Of a stretch of DNA of 63,793 nucleotides, positions 18,148 to 27,055 are shown piece after piece. Each line of letters begins with the position of its first letter. Positions within the stretch are counted from its first letter, which is position 1. Both the position numbers and the translations under genes were made by a program. The DNA lies in NCBI RefSeq assembly GCF_039529295.1, contig NZ_BAAAMN010000022.1:1-63793 (forward strand). Reading direction: 5' to 3'. The notes beneath the pieces are model-generated. The model saw nothing but the letters and a program-made list of their open reading frames with translations. It ran no database searches and was not told where the DNA came from. The stretch is from Yaniella flava (lineage in GTDB: Bacteria > Actinomycetota > Actinomycetes > Actinomycetales > Micrococcaceae).

Positions 18148-18665
18148 ACGCAGAACAACCTAACGCCACGGAAGAAGTGACCGAAGAGGTCACGGAAACC
18201 AACTTCGAAGCAGAAGGCGACCACGCCGCTGACTACATCGAAGAACTTCTCGACATCGCCGATCTGGATGGCGACATCGATATCGAGGTGCGCAACGACC
18301 GGACTTACCTCTCCGTTCTTGTACCCGAGGGTGCCGAGAGCATCGACGGTCTGATTGGCAAAGATGGCAAGACCCTTGACGCGCTCCAAGAACTCACACG
18401 CCTTGCCGTGCTCTCCTCCACTGGGGAGCGCTCACGTCTGATCCTCGACATTGGACAGCACCGTGCACAGCGTGCGGACTCACTGCGGGATCAAGCACGT
18501 GAGTCCATTAACAAGGTGCAAGAATCCGGTGACGTCGAACATATGAAGCCGATGAGCCCATACGAACGCAAAATCGTGCATGACGTGGTCGCAGAGGCTG
18601 GCCTGCATTCCGAATCAGAAGGTGAAGGCCCACGCCGTCACGTAGTGATTAGTCCCGGAGAATAG
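18144..18665 (+). CDS. jag: Jag/KhpB RNA-binding protein (KH-R3H)
   Basis: This 173-aa cytoplasmic RNA-binding protein has an acidic N terminus (1-30), a KH-type segment containing GLIGKDGKTLDALQELTRL, and a C-terminal R3H domain (MSPYERKIVHDVVAEAGL ... GPRRHVVI). The ATG overlaps the yidC stop by four bases, indicating translational coupling. In other bacteria the homologue works with KhpA to tune expression of cell-envelope and division genes. Confidence 0.93.
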   Translation: MNAEQPNATEEVTEEVTETNFEAEGDHAADYIEELLDIADLDGDIDIEVRNDRTYLSVLVPEGAESIDGLIGKDGKTLDALQELTRLAVLSSTGERSRLILDIGQHRAQRADSLRDQARESINKVQESGDVEHMKPMSPYERKIVHDVVAEAGLHSESEGEGPRRHVVISPGE

Positions 18666-18667
18666 TC

Positions 18668-19351
18668 TTGTCCGAGAAACAACCTATCCCTGATTCCGAC
18701 CCAGCAGAGACGAAACTGTCTCGTCAGGATGCCTGGATCGTCGACGCAGCTGAGGTTATCTACGGTGATCGCATAGGTATTGCTGAACGCTTCGTGGAGC
18801 ACCTTGTGACCACAGGGATAGAATGGGGCCTCCTTGGCCCCCGCGAGATCCCCATCATGTGGGAACGACATGTACTGAACTGTGCAGTCGTCCACGAGCT
18901 GATTCCAAAGGGCGCGCTCGTTGCCGACGTTGGATCTGGTGCAGGACTACCTGGCATCGCATTGGCTATTGCACGCCCGGACGTCCAGTTCGTGTTGATC
19001 GAACCACTGGAACGTCGCGTGGACTGGTTGGACTTGGTGATCGAGGATCTCGAACTCGAAAATGTCGACGTTGTGCGTGGACGGTCGGAACAAGTCTTCG
19101 ATACGGTTGATGTGGATATCGTGACTGCCAGGGCGGTCTCTGCGATGAAATCGTTGGTTCCAATGACCGTGCCGTTATTGCACGGACAGGGGCAACTTTT
19201 GGCCATTAAAGGTCGAAGTGCAGCGACTGAAATCGAGAAGGCCGATAAGGTGCTGCGAAAGTTCAAAACCAAGAACTCAGAAGTGCTCACCGTCGGCGAC
19301 GAACTCTTGGAAGTTCCAACGACAGTTGCGAGACTTACCTATGGTTCCTAA
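18668..19351 (+). CDS. rsmG: 16S rRNA (guanine-N7)-methyltransferase RsmG
   Basis: This 227-aa SAM-dependent methyltransferase modifies the conserved guanine (G527 in E. coli numbering) of 16S rRNA. Motif I is DVGSGAGLPGIALA, preceded by the family's WERHVLNC region. TTG start with GGAG eight bases upstream, two bases after jag. Long known as gidB from its place near the origin. Confidence 0.95.
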   Translation: MSEKQPIPDSDPAETKLSRQDAWIVDAAEVIYGDRIGIAERFVEHLVTTGIEWGLLGPREIPIMWERHVLNCAVVHELIPKGALVADVGSGAGLPGIALAIARPDVQFVLIEPLERRVDWLDLVIEDLELENVDVVRGRSEQVFDTVDVDIVTARAVSAMKSLVPMTVPLLHGQGQLLAIKGRSAATEIEKADKVLRKFKTKNSEVLTVGDELLEVPTTVARLTYGS

Positions 19352-19384
19352 CTATACGAATACAAGTACTTCAAATTTAAAGTA

Positions 19385-20332
19385 ATGGAGGCTGGCTTGG
19401 TCGATCAGGATAAAGTTTCACGTGAAACGCCGAAGGGTGCTGACAGCACCGCATCGACGCCGCTCGCCCGTCAATTGGAATCCGAAAACCGTCGACGCGA
19501 GAAGTTGAAGACCAAGCGAATGCAACGTCCTGACCGTACCCGTATCATCACGATCTCGAACCAAAAGGGCGGAGTCGGAAAAACAACGACCACCGTGAAC
19601 CTGTCGACGGCGATGGCCCGTGCGGGCATGAATGTTTTGGTCATTGACACGGACCCCCAGGGTAACGCCTCGACTGCACTGAACATTGATCATCAGCAGG
19701 GCACTCCGTCGATCTATAATGTGCTTATTGAAGACTGGGACCTCAAAGAAGTTCTCTACCCGAACCCCGACACGGACAATCTTTTCGTGGCTCCCTCGAC
19801 GATTGATTTGGCTGGCGCAGAAATCGAATTGGTTTCCCTTGTTGCTCGTGAGCAACGACTAACCAGGGCCTTGCAGAAGTACTTTGAGTATCGTGAAGCC
19901 AATGATCTCCCCCGCATTGACTACGTCTTCATCGACTGTCCGCCAAGCCTCGGACTACTGACCGTCAACGCGTTTGTGGCAGCCAATGAGGTCCTGATTC
20001 CCATTCAAACCGAGTACTACGCGTTGGAAGGTCTTTCCCAACTGGTGAAGAACATCGAGATGATTCAGGAACATTTGAATCCTGACCTTCATATCTCGAC
20101 TATCGTGTTGACAATGTTTGACTCTCGTACAAATCTGGCCGTACAAGTGGCCGAAGAGGTCAGGGATTATTTTCCGAATCAGGTACTCAATGCCGTGATT
20201 CCACGCAACGTACGTATTTCAGAGGCGCCCTCCTATCAGCAGAGCGTGCTCACTTATGATCCGAGCTCGACCGGAGCCCTGAGCTATCGTGAGGCGGCAA
20301 TGGAAATTGCTACACGTGGAACTAAACGGTAA
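19385..20332 (+). CDS. parA: Chromosome partitioning ATPase ParA (Soj)
   Basis: This 315-aa deviant-Walker ATPase drives segregation of ParB-parS complexes. The signature KGGVGKTTTTVNLSTAMA lies near residues 60-77, preceded by a basic tail (RRREKLKTKRMQRPDRTR). FIDCPPSLGLLTVNAFVAA and TMFDSRTNLAVQV follow. The ATG at 19385 lacks a good ribosome site. A TTG at 19397 has GGAGG five bases upstream and may be the true start. A perfect parS (19415-19428) lies within the first codons and is translated as VSRET. Confidence 0.96.
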   Translation: MEAGLVDQDKVSRETPKGADSTASTPLARQLESENRRREKLKTKRMQRPDRTRIITISNQKGGVGKTTTTVNLSTAMARAGMNVLVIDTDPQGNASTALNIDHQQGTPSIYNVLIEDWDLKEVLYPNPDTDNLFVAPSTIDLAGAEIELVSLVAREQRLTRALQKYFEYREANDLPRIDYVFIDCPPSLGLLTVNAFVAANEVLIPIQTEYYALEGLSQLVKNIEMIQEHLNPDLHISTIVLTMFDSRTNLAVQVAEEVRDYFPNQVLNAVIPRNVRISEAPSYQQSVLTYDPSSTGALSYREAAMEIATRGTKR

Positions 20333-22405
20333 TCACTTGATTTGTTGAGATAGTTGGCGTGCTATAGGGTTTGATCCAGTATAATAGTCGCTGTTTCACG
20401 TGAAACGGTCTTTTTGCTCGCGTATCACATCTAGCCCGGAGTTTTACGTAGTGCATTGAGCTTTTGGGGCGACACGCTTTTGATTATGTTCCACGTGAAA
20501 CCCTGTCCTGTCTCTCTCGTATAGGAATTGCACACTGTACTGGAAGACGCAAACCCACGCTGTGAACTACTTTTCTGACACGCCCATTAGGCTCTGGCGC
20601 TTCTCCTTTTACTGTAAGATAACGCTTCGAGACATGTCTGAACGAATATTGTGTCGGACGAGTATAGTGGGCAGTTCAATCATCAACACTGACGAGTTTG
20701 TTGCTTCAGTTTTTGTTTCACGTGGAACATTGGAACCACATACCATATCGTGTAAAATTGGTGCCCATTTACGAGCTGCTACAAGAGGAATGATAGGAAG
20801 CACGCGAATCATGGAATTCACAAGCCCTCTTTGGACTTGATCAGTTCAACTGGTGCTTTCACACAGCAGGTTTAGTGATTTCTGATATTGGTCAGAATAT
20901 GCTGTGAGGATCCGCTAATTAGGCTATGGGCCTCACGATGGCATTAAGTTGGGATTCCCGGCGTCGATTGATGGTGGTGAGGGAGCCTATGTGCCCATTC
21001 ATGATATACAACTTGTTCGTAGAGAAGTAGGATAGTCGTTTCACGTGAAACGCGAGCGTCAGTCAGTTTAGTGAATTGTTCCTAATCTCGGGCTTCTAAT
21101 TGGCCATATCCTGTGTGTTGTTGCCCATCATACTGAGCGGAAGCCGTAAAGGGACGCGCAATTGATCAGGATAGGAGGTTCATGCGATGCAGCACGATCT
21201 CGTGTAGTCCAAATATCGTGTCGTCAAGGAATTCGATGCATCGGCAGCCGAGAAGTGACCCGCCAACTTAGCGACTCTGTCAGCTCTGTTAGCGGTCCCG
21301 GTAAGCGTTTCACGTGGAACCTATGAAGTGTCGTGCGCAGACGAAAGCGCTTCGATTCCGTCATTGCATGTTTACTAGTATGCATTTTGTGAAGGATTGT
21401 TTGTCACAGTCAGCGGATGGTGGACAAGACTCGGACACTCTGGGTACTTTTTCGATTCATCTAAGGTGAAGATTCTGAACTGAAATTGGCGGTGTCACGC
21501 AGCTTCGCATCCTTGGGAGTTTCACGTGAAATGCCTCCATCACTCCGGGATTTGCGTTTTGGCTCGGGAGGCTTCAAGTGATTTCCTAGTTGCGGCATGC
21601 TGCTCTGATCTGGAAGCGAGTGTCCAGCAATCGTGACCGTCATAGTGTATAGCGTTTCACGTGAAACCGTATGATTGCATAAGTGCGCCATCCATCGAAG
21701 GATTCGACACCGGCATGGAGCAATTGAGGCGAGCATTCATTCATTAGAGCGGTATATTCTGCATTTGCTCTAGCCTAAGTCTTCGGTAGTTGGTACTCAG
21801 TCAGTTTTTAAGTGAAACAGTGGACATCGCTTCCATCCGGAAGAAATGGCACCTACGTTCGATCGTGTGTTTCACATGAAACGGTCCTGTCGACCCTAAC
21901 AACGAAGAGAGTCAGGTAGATGCACTATGTGTCAAACAATTGCGCCGACCGGACGAATAGGCGCTCGGATTTCACGTGAAACACAGCTCTTATAGTGAAA
22001 GTGTTCCCTGGCTTATAGCTCATTGTTGGGCATTAACAGCAGGCCGCGCCAGAATGTCCATGTTGGCTGGCAAGATTACTTTCCTTCGTAGTTTATACCC
22101 AAAGATATGCCTATAAGGAGTAGTTAGTAAGGGTCGTCATACCTGGGCCCGTGCGGTTGTCGAAATGCACAAGAGATTCATTTCAAGAAGCTCGTGACAC
22201 GTGAAGCAAGCACCGAGACGCAGGCTGCTATTGGATGTCCCAACAATTGACTTGCGCTGTAAAGAGTGAGCAGACAGTCTACTCTGATCATGCTCAGGAT
22301 ACTTGAGTACGAACGGCAGTCACTACTCCTATTTAGATCCACTCTACAGCGTGACCTTGCCGGCAGTAATCGCTACAACCACGGCTCGCCAGTTTCACGT
22401 GAAAC
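19415..22405. repeat. parS: parS centromere array (ParB-binding sites)
   Basis: Perfect GTTTCACGTGAAAC 14-mers start at 19415 (inside parA), 20393, 21038, 21654 and 22392. Single-mismatch copies start at 20488 (GTTCCACGTGAAAC), 20715 and 21307 (GTTTCACGTGGAAC), 21519 (final C to T), 21869 (CACATG centre) and 21969 (first G to A). Three-mismatch relics start at 21805 and 22194. That makes eleven strong sites in 3.0 kb, ten of them between the parA stop and the parB start, spaced about 95-425 bases apart. The motif is the bacterial parS consensus loaded by ParB with CTP. I saw none elsewhere in the window. Confidence 0.95.
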
Positions 22406-22481
22406 AACACAACAACACCATTTAATGGATAGACTAGAGCTGTCTAGTAGGACTGATAGATCAGGTCGATGGAGGAGCACT
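20333..22481. other. 2.15-kb parA-parB spacer without credible genes
   Basis: No frame here has actinobacterial coding character. The longest minus-strand frame (21461-21736) is held open partly by parS repeats read as SRET. The stretch is visibly more AT-rich than flanking genes and contains the parS array. parB has a GGAGGAG site just before its ATG, so the parB promoter must lie in or near this spacer, next to the last parS. Confidence 0.75.
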
Positions 22482-23684
22482 ATGGCGCAGCAACCGAAGA
22501 GGAATAAGAGAGGTCTAGGCAGAGGCCTGGGTGCTCTGATTCAGAACACATCAGAAGAAGAGACAACGACCGACCAAGAAGCGGAAGATGTTCCCGAGCA
22601 GGTCCCTGACGAAGCCAACTCCGATCTAAGTACTAAATCAATATCAATTGAGTATGAGCCACCGAAAGAGGATGTCGGCTCTCGTTACTTAGAGGGGGCC
22701 AAACCTACGCGCGATCGACGTCGGCCGTCAGATCTGTTCTTCGGTGATGATAGTGGAGAGGTAAAGAATAACGGCCGACCCAAACAGAGCCGCACATCGA
22801 TGCCGAACCCTATACTCGATCGTTCGCGTACGCAGGCTGTTGAGGAACCCGCCGACATAGGGCAGGATGACGAGACAGAAAGCCTCCTGAATCACATTCC
22901 GGTCGAGGATATTCGACCAAATCCCAGGCAGCCACGTGACGAATTCGAAGAAGATGCGATGGTCGAACTCGTAGCTTCAATCTCGGAAGTGGGAGTACTT
23001 CAACCAATTATTGTTCGCCCTACCCCAGAGGTGGGTCAGTATGAGCTCATCATGGGTGAACGTCGTTGGCGAGCCACAAAGCGAGCGGGGCTCGAGACTA
23101 TTCCCGCGATCGTTCGAGATACCGCAGATGAGGATATGCTGCGTGAGGCGCTCCTGGAGAATATTCACCGCAGTGAACTCAACGCACTAGAAGAGGCCGC
23201 GGCCTACCACCAACTTATGACCGACTTCGGTTGGTCCCAAGAGATCTTGTCGAAGCGTGTCGGGCGTTCACGTCCCCACATCTCGAACACTCTGCGTCTT
23301 ATGAACCTGCCCCCGGCCGTACAACGACAGGTGGCTTCAGGCGTTCTGTCTGCCGGCCATGCTCGGACAATCCTTGGGCTCAATGACGAGCACCTTATGA
23401 TCCAGCTAGCCCAGCGGGTGATCAATGAGGGTTTGTCTGTACGAGCTACAGAAGAACTTGCCAGTCTTCTGGCTCGTAACCATGAGGACGCCGCGAAAGT
23501 CCCTACACGAGCACAGCGGAACACTCGACAGTTCGATGAACTCGCATCCTCGCTCACTGATCTACTCGACACTTCGGTCAAGATTACTTTAGGTGCAAAG
23601 AAGGGCCGAATAGCAATCGATTTCGCTTCAGTCGATGATCTGAACCGAATCATGGGCCTCATTAGTCAGGACACCACCAGCTAA
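22482..23684 (+). CDS. parB: Chromosome partitioning protein ParB (Spo0J)
   Basis: This 400-aa parS-binding CTPase clamp starts MAQQPKRNKRGLGRGLGALI, the ParA-contacting N-terminal box. A long polar linker (about 25-145) follows. The CTP-binding core shows NPRQPR and GERRWRATKRAG, followed by ENIHRSELNALEEA and an HTH region (LSKRVGRSRPHISNTLRLM). The C-terminal dimerisation segment ends the protein. ATG chosen for its strong GGAGGAG site. An in-frame upstream extension to 22266 reads through a parS and is probably not translated. Confidence 0.96.
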   Translation: MAQQPKRNKRGLGRGLGALIQNTSEEETTTDQEAEDVPEQVPDEANSDLSTKSISIEYEPPKEDVGSRYLEGAKPTRDRRRPSDLFFGDDSGEVKNNGRPKQSRTSMPNPILDRSRTQAVEEPADIGQDDETESLLNHIPVEDIRPNPRQPRDEFEEDAMVELVASISEVGVLQPIIVRPTPEVGQYELIMGERRWRATKRAGLETIPAIVRDTADEDMLREALLENIHRSELNALEEAAAYHQLMTDFGWSQEILSKRVGRSRPHISNTLRLMNLPPAVQRQVASGVLSAGHARTILGLNDEHLMIQLAQRVINEGLSVRATEELASLLARNHEDAAKVPTRAQRNTRQFDELASSLTDLLDTSVKITLGAKKGRIAIDFASVDDLNRIMGLISQDTTS

Positions 23685-23703
23685 GCGCGGACTCCTCCGC
23701 ATG

Positions 23704-23747
23704 AAAATGGGGGCGATGGTCTATATCTTGACCATCGCCCCCATTTT
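23704..23747. terminator. Bidirectional terminator between parB and trxA
   Basis: Seventeen-base perfect arms (AAAATGGGGGCGATGGT and its complement) around a 10-base loop, with A residues on one side and T residues on the other. This is the classic form of a terminator serving both convergent genes. Confidence 0.9.
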
Positions 23748-23763
23748 GGTTGCTGTAGGATCC

Positions 23764-24087
23764 TTAGTTCAGGTAGTCAGCGAACTCCGACTCTAGGACG
23801 TGCTTCGGTTTGGCACCAACAGAAGTGGCAACCTTTTCACCGTCTTTGAATACGTAGACAGTCGGGATGCTGGTGATGCCATATTTGGCTGCAATACCCG
23901 GGTTGTCGTCCACGTTGACCTTGGCCACGGTGACCTTGTCAGCGTATTCGTCGCCAATTTCGTCAAGTACTGGCGAAAGCTGACGGCATGGGCCACACCA
24001 TACGGCCCAAAAATCTACAATGACTGGTTTGTCAGAGTCGATGACTTTTTCTTGGAAATCGTTATCTGTTACATCGATGGTCGCCAT
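23764..24087 (-). CDS. trxA: Thioredoxin
   Basis: This 107-aa protein has a single thioredoxin fold with active site WCGPC (Cys31 and Cys34) and the cis-proline segment SIPTVY. It reduces protein disulfides and is recycled by the thioredoxin reductase encoded 46 bases upstream. GGAAGGA precedes the ATG. Confidence 0.97.
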   Translation of the reverse strand: MATIDVTDNDFQEKVIDSDKPVIVDFWAVWCGPCRQLSPVLDEIGDEYADKVTVAKVNVDDNPGIAAKYGITSIPTVYVFKDGEKVATSVGAKPKHVLESEFADYLN

Positions 24088-24133
24088 AATGTTCCTTCCG
24101 ATTGGTTCTGTACGTTGAAAACCTTTGTATTGC

Positions 24134-25075
24134 TTAGACCAGGTAGTCTTCTACGTCGATAGCAGCTTTCGCACCCATACCGGCGGCGGTAATGGCCTGG
24201 CGGTATTTGCCGTCGACCACGTCACCAGCAGCGAAGACGCCTGGGACTTTGGTTGCAGTGGATGGTTCTTGCACGACGATGGTGCCGTCTGTTTCGTCGA
24301 TATCGAGTTGATCTTTGACCAGCTCGGTGCGTGGATCCGAGCCCACCGCGATGAAGACACCGTTGACGTCGAGGGTGTTGACCTCTTGTGACACGAGGTT
24401 TTTTAGATCGACGGATTCAACTTTGGTTTCGCCATTGATCGCGACCACCTGGGAGTTCCAGATAAACTCGATCTTCTCGTTGGCCAGTGCACGATCGGCC
24501 ATGATCTGTGAGGCGCGCAGTTCATCACGACGGTGGATGACGTAGACCTTGGACGCGAACTTGGTGAGGAACAGGGCTTCCTCCATGGCGGAATCGCCGC
24601 CGCCCACTACGGCTAGCGGTTGGTCGCGGAAGAAGAAGCCGTCACAGGTGGCACACCATGAGACGCCTTTACCGGTGAGCGCGCTCTCGCCATCGAGACC
24701 GAGTTCGCGGTACTTGGAGCCGGTGGAGAGGATGACCGCGCGTGCCTGGTGGATGTCTCCGTTGGCTAGGGTGATTCGTTTTGGTTCAGCATTGAGGTCA
24801 AGGTCGACGACGTCTTCGTACTGGACGTCGGTACCAAAGCGTCGGGCCTGTGCTTCGAAGTGGCCCATAAGTTCTGGCCCCATGATCCCGTCTGGGAAGC
24901 CAGGGAAGTTTTCGACGTCGGTTGTGTTCATCAGTTCGCCGCCTGCTTCGACGGAGCTGGTAAACAACACTGGATTCAGGGCCGCGCGTGACGCGTAGAT
25001 GGCGGCGGTGTAGCCGGCCGGGCCAGATCCGATAATCACAACGTCATGTACGTTGGCGGTGAGGTTCTCTGCCAA
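24134..25075 (-). CDS. trxB: Thioredoxin reductase
   Basis: This 313-aa low-molecular-weight NADPH:thioredoxin oxidoreductase has the FAD-binding motif IGSGPAGYTAAIYASRA (15-31), redox-active CATC (Cys141, Cys144), the NADPH motif GGGDSAMEEALFL and the C-terminal FAD motif GVFAAGDVVDGKYRQA. It is first in a trxB-trxA operon. In related actinobacteria this pair lies next to the murJ/pseudokinase genes, as here for the pseudokinase. Confidence 0.96.
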   Translation of the reverse strand: MAENLTANVHDVVIIGSGPAGYTAAIYASRAALNPVLFTSSVEAGGELMNTTDVENFPGFPDGIMGPELMGHFEAQARRFGTDVQYEDVVDLDLNAEPKRITLANGDIHQARAVILSTGSKYRELGLDGESALTGKGVSWCATCDGFFFRDQPLAVVGGGDSAMEEALFLTKFASKVYVIHRRDELRASQIMADRALANEKIEFIWNSQVVAINGETKVESVDLKNLVSQEVNTLDVNGVFIAVGSDPRTELVKDQLDIDETDGTIVVQEPSTATKVPGVFAAGDVVDGKYRQAITAAGMGAKAAIDVEDYLV

Positions 25076-25155
25076 GAGTATCTTCCTTTGCTCTGATGAG
25101 TCGGGTGGGCACAGTTAGCAGGGCCCGATCAGTATTGTGGTTCTTCCAGTGACAA

Positions 25156-25200
25156 CGTCAGGCACCATAAGGAATATTCCCCTCCTTGTGGTGCCTGACG
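25156..25200 (-). terminator. Hairpin downstream of the pseudokinase gene
   Basis: Eighteen-base arms with one wobble (CGTCAGGCACCATAAGGA against TCCTTGTGGTGCCTGACG) and a 9-base loop, ten bases past the stop of the minus-strand gene. There is no clear U tract, but position and stability suggest a terminator separating it from trxB. Confidence 0.65.
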
Positions 25201-25209
25201 CTGGGTGGT

Positions 25210-26886
25210 CTAGTTGACTTCGATCTCGTTGATCCGAAGACCGTATGGTCGATCTGCGGACGCGGTGTTCGACAGCGTTGGGAGCTCCGTGAAGTTGATG
25301 ATCACGTAGCGTGCCTCCACCGGGTCGCCCTCGGAGTCATGGGCATCGACGGTGTATTCGGGTCCGGTGAAGGAACCTTCGGTGAGCATGACGCCACCTT
25401 CTGGATCCGGTTCATTGGAAACGGCGACCGTGAAGGCACCGCCGGAGCCTTGGCTCTGGGAGATGGTGACTTCGGAGACGGGTGCTTGTTCTTCGAGCTC
25501 AACCACAAGGGCGAGGTTGGATGCGAAGCCACCGAACTGTGGGCTGGTGAAGGTCAGCGTGTGCCAAGCGGTTGCTTGGTTACCATCAACAATTGCGGGA
25601 AGATCTGCGTCGTAGCCATTGGACAGTCCCGGGGAGTCTGGCACGACGCGTTCAACCGATGCCGGGACTGGCTCTGGTCCAGCGGGTTCCTCGGTTTCTT
25701 CCTCTGTTGGCTCGTCTTCTTCGTCTTCGGCGGGAGCCTGGGTGGTGGGCTCATCGGCTACCGGTGGGTCGTCTTCATCCGGAGCGCCTAGAACCTGGAA
25801 GATAATGACGACGGCACCCACGAGCACGGCGATGAGCAGTAATCCGGCAAGGAGGCGACCCCAGGTGGAACGCTGACGCTCATCGGTGTACTGGATGGCG
25901 TAGCCTTCTTCGGCGGTGGGCTCACCGCGGGCAGGCGGTGGTGGTACGGCCGTCGGCCCCTCGTGGACTGCTTCATCACGGGGCGGAAGCGGTTCGACCG
26001 GTGGCGGTGGGGTAGCAGCCGGTGGTTGTTGCTGCGGCTGGTCCTGCGTGATGGGCTCGACGATCTGGGTGCGCTCTTCATCTGCAGGTGGTTCGGGCTC
26101 GCGTGACTTCTTCTGCTCGTCAGCAATCAGGGGCAGGATCGATTCGGTGGACTGGTCATCATCGCTGGCATCGTCAACCGAGTCCTGTGACTGGTCCTCG
26201 TGCTGTGCATCGTCGGTCGTCTGGTCGTCGTCAGAGCTTTCGTCGCGGCTGCTGTCATCGCGTGAGCTGGCGGCAACACCGGCCGCGGCGGCGGTTCCCG
26301 CAGCTGCAGCAGCACCGGCACCCTTGGAGGAAGACTCCTCGCGTCCAGGGGCGATCGGGGCGTCATCGGAGTCATCCTGGAGCCAGTCGTCAATGCGGTC
26401 GGAGAGTTTATTCAGAAACTCCGGGCGCTTGGCGGAGTCTTGGTCTTCTTCGGAGAGCTCATCTTGGAGTTCTGCGTAGTATTCGGCGTCGTCCTCGAAG
26501 GTCTGGGGAGTGTTCGACCGGGATTCGCCAAATAGCTCGGTGCCTAGCGCCTCGGTGAAAAACGGTTCAACGTAGACGTCTTCGGTGGTCAGCAGCGCCA
26601 ACAGGTCTTCGACATCGGCATTGCCCGGAGCCACGAGGTAGGTGCGGTCATCGGAGAGACCCAAGTCGAGAATCTGGATGGAGCTTGCGCGTTCCCCGGT
26701 GGCCAGTTGACGGGCAGATTGTGCGGCTTGGGAGGCGTTCTCGCGGGATGCCACCAGGATCAAGACTTCGCGGTTGAGTACCTGATCGCGCCCGGTGAGT
26801 ACCTGGTCGCGTTGTGCGGATGCCATGACTCGTCCGGTGATCTCATAGCGCCCGCCAAGTACAGCACCTTCATCTATGTTGGCCAC
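25210..26886 (-). CDS. Pseudokinase-like membrane protein of the MurJ locus
   Basis: This ~558-aa protein has a kinase-like N-lobe remnant (LGGRYEITGRVMASAQRDQVL to NREVLILV, about 10-50) without an obvious catalytic loop. A long Asp/Glu/Ser/Pro-rich region (about 130-330) follows, then one transmembrane helix (LLAGLLLIAVLVGAVVIIF, near residue 345), an acidic linker, and an exported C-terminal beta-sandwich like galactose-binding domains (VDGNQATAWHTLTF). This resembles the pseudokinase plus extracytoplasmic half of mycobacterial MviN (Rv3910). Here it is separate from MurJ. GTG at 26886 has GGGGAGG upstream. It probably helps control peptidoglycan synthesis. Confidence 0.75.
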   Translation of the reverse strand: MANIDEGAVLGGRYEITGRVMASAQRDQVLTGRDQVLNREVLILVASRENASQAAQSARQLATGERASSIQILDLGLSDDRTYLVAPGNADVEDLLALLTTEDVYVEPFFTEALGTELFGESRSNTPQTFEDDAEYYAELQDELSEEDQDSAKRPEFLNKLSDRIDDWLQDDSDDAPIAPGREESSSKGAGAAAAAGTAAAAGVAASSRDDSSRDESSDDDQTTDDAQHEDQSQDSVDDASDDDQSTESILPLIADEQKKSREPEPPADEERTQIVEPITQDQPQQQPPAATPPPPVEPLPPRDEAVHEGPTAVPPPPARGEPTAEEGYAIQYTDERQRSTWGRLLAGLLLIAVLVGAVVIIFQVLGAPDEDDPPVADEPTTQAPAEDEEDEPTEEETEEPAGPEPVPASVERVVPDSPGLSNGYDADLPAIVDGNQATAWHTLTFTSPQFGGFASNLALVVELEEQAPVSEVTISQSQGSGGAFTVAVSNEPDPEGGVMLTEGSFTGPEYTVDAHDSEGDPVEARYVIINFTELPTLSNTASADRPYGLRINEIEVN

Positions 26887-27055
26887 CAAGACCTCCCCTG
26901 TTGCCGATGAATGTTGGTGAATTTCTTCTAGTTTATGTTAACTGTGTGGCTGTGTTGGGATCTGACGCGGTTGCCGTCACACTTAGTGCTAGCAATTCAT
27001 TATCGCTGGTGCTCGGCTGGTGCCGTGACATGGGGTAGGCGGTAGTTCGGCGACT

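Noticed and set aside
21461..21736. Minus-strand frame of 91 codons in the parA-parB spacer
   Set aside because: It is kept open partly by two parS sites read as SRET, has no ribosome site and no recognisable family.
20393..22405. Possible CRISPR-like repeat array
   Set aside because: Repeats are short 14-bp palindromes matching parS, spacing is irregular (95-425 bases) and no cas genes are present.
22266..22481. N-terminal extension of ParB
   Set aside because: The extension reads through a parS and lacks a ribosome site; the ATG at 22482 follows GGAGGAG and gives the standard ParB N terminus.
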